NCBI GenBank assembly: GCA_022843905.1
Contig: JALHMT010000023.1
Coordinates: 1-64,000 of the forward strand
Length of the DNA stretch: 64,000 bases
Direction: 5' to 3'
Source of the DNA: Rubrivivax sp.
GTDB taxonomy: Bacteria > Pseudomonadota > Gammaproteobacteria > Burkholderiales > Burkholderiaceae_C
The notes beneath the pieces were generated by a model, which searched no databases, had not been told where the DNA came from, and saw nothing but the letters and a program-made list of their open reading frames with translations. The position numbers and the translations under genes were made by a program. Of the stretch, positions 63,415 to 64,000 are shown piece by piece (within the stretch, counting starts at the first letter, position 1; the number at the start of each line of letters is the position of its first letter).

Positions 63415-63485
63415 GTCATCGTTCCTCGGCCCCGCCCCGCAGGCCCGGCCCTGAGTGTGGGCCCGCGGGGCGGGCATGGCATGAG

Positions 63486-63845
63486 TCATCGCAACAAGCG
63501 GCCAGCAACTTCGGCGCTGCCGCGGTGCAGCAGCCACAGCGCCACGCACAAGGCCGCCGCCAGGGACGTATCCTGCACTGCCCGCCGCCACGGCCGGGTG
63601 CGGAAGAAGTAGCAGGGCAGGCCCAGCAGCGGGAACACGCCCGCGAACAGCGCCGATCGCCCCGGCGGCGGCTGCCGTCGCGCCATGGCCTCGGCGCGGC
63701 ACCACATGTAGGTGAGCACTCCCACCACCAGGCCGTGCAGGATGGTCATGCCGGGCAGGGCCGAGGCCGGCAGGGTCGCATCGAAAGCGCCTGCCAGCGC
63801 GAAGCTCCCGGTGATGCAGGCCAGCAGGGTGCGTGTCGAAGGCAT
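63486..63845 (-). CDS. Small membrane protein of unknown function
   Basis: A 119-residue protein with three predicted helices (LLACITGSFALAGAFDATL, ALFAGVFPLLGLPCYFF, SLAAALCVALWLLH). No family recognised. The pattern of short cytoplasmic Arg-rich loops fits an inner-membrane protein. Confidence 0.55.
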   Translation of the reverse strand: MPSTRTLLACITGSFALAGAFDATLPASALPGMTILHGLVVGVLTYMWCRAEAMARRQPPPGRSALFAGVFPLLGLPCYFFRTRPWRRAVQDTSLAAALCVALWLLHRGSAEVAGRLLR

Positions 63846-63882
63846 GGGGCCCGATCGGTGTTGCGGCAGGGTCCGGCTCGCC

Positions 63883-64000
63883 TCAGGCCGGCCTTGCGGC
63901 GGGTGGCGACGGGGTCGGCGTCTGCAGCCGTTCCTGCATCTGCTGCAGGCTGGCCAGGGTCAGGGCACAGGCCTGCGCCACCTCGGCGCCCTTCTTCAGG
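63883..64000 (-). CDS. C-terminal fragment of an unknown protein (runs off the right edge)
   Basis: The last 39 residues before the stop read ...LKKGAEVAQACALTLASLQQ, then MQERLQTPTPSPPAARPA. A predicted helix is followed by a Pro-rich tail. Too little is visible to identify it. Confidence 0.45.
   Translation of the reverse strand, partial: LKKGAEVAQACALTLASLQQMQERLQTPTPSPPAARPA

Overview
The window is a very GC-rich stretch of bacterial chromosome, most likely from a betaproteobacterium of the order Burkholderiales, in the Rubrivivax/Leptothrix/Piscinibacter neighbourhood. That placement is inferred from gene content: a Bug-type tricarboxylate-binding protein, two PEP-CTERM proteins, the eno-ftsB and kdsA-pyrG blocks, a ribBA-ribH-nusB-aminotransferase block, glyA-nrdR, and GC-rich dyads between genes. 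I see no insertion sequences, prophage genes, tRNA or rRNA genes, or CRISPR arrays. The window reads as vertically inherited chromosome with small accessory modules.

Layout. 1-6.1 kb: the end of a hybrid kinase, a gamma-carbonic-anhydrase-like gene overlapping hslO (Hsp33), then a LuxR-type response regulator divergent from a PEP-CTERM protein and a large soluble hybrid histidine kinase. 6.1-13.1 kb (minus strand): a Bug periplasmic binding protein, a pnuC/nadR-like nicotinamide riboside salvage pair, then ftsB, eno, a DUF1330 gene, kdsA and pyrG. 13.2-19.1 kb: a cobalamin riboswitch followed by btuB-btuF-btuC-btuD and a second cobalamin-binding-like protein that has no signal peptide. 19-30.3 kb: a DUF1304 protein, a transglutaminase-like TPR lipoprotein, a complete dipeptide ABC transporter (minus strand), and divergent from it an N-formylglutamate amidohydrolase, an AstE/aspartoacylase-family hydrolase and an acyl-CoA synthetase, which together suggest scavenging of N-acylated amino acids or peptides. 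30.3-35.6 kb: a Ser/Thr kinase with a PEGA tail, then aminotransferase, nusB, ribH and ribBA, the last with a degenerate RibA half. 35.7-40.7 kb: a six-gene pseudopilin operon (two FimT-like proteins, PilE, PilW, a large PilX, a large PilV) without pilY1, preceded by a sigma-54-like promoter. 41-46.5 kb: a second PEP-CTERM protein, a TPR protein, nrdR and glyA (with a ZTP riboswitch-like leader), and a lytic transglycosylase. 46.7-53.2 kb: ubiD with a possible 10-residue leader peptide, a candidate small RNA, LLM and GMC oxidoreductases, and a cobalt-type nitrile hydratase (alpha, beta, accessory). 53.4-64 kb: an MsbA-like ABC exporter, a receiver-TPR protein paired with a minimal histidine-kinase-like protein, a YgiQ radical SAM protein, and small uncharacterised secreted, membrane and GST genes.

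The most novel-looking signals are non-coding: the apparently free-standing small-RNA gene between ubiD and the LLM gene, the leader peptide overlapping ubiD, and the paired repeats in the divergent region before the first PEP-CTERM gene. The B12 and ZTP riboswitches belong to known families, and here they explain how the btu operon and glyA are controlled. Everything was read by eye. No alignment, folding or database search was run.
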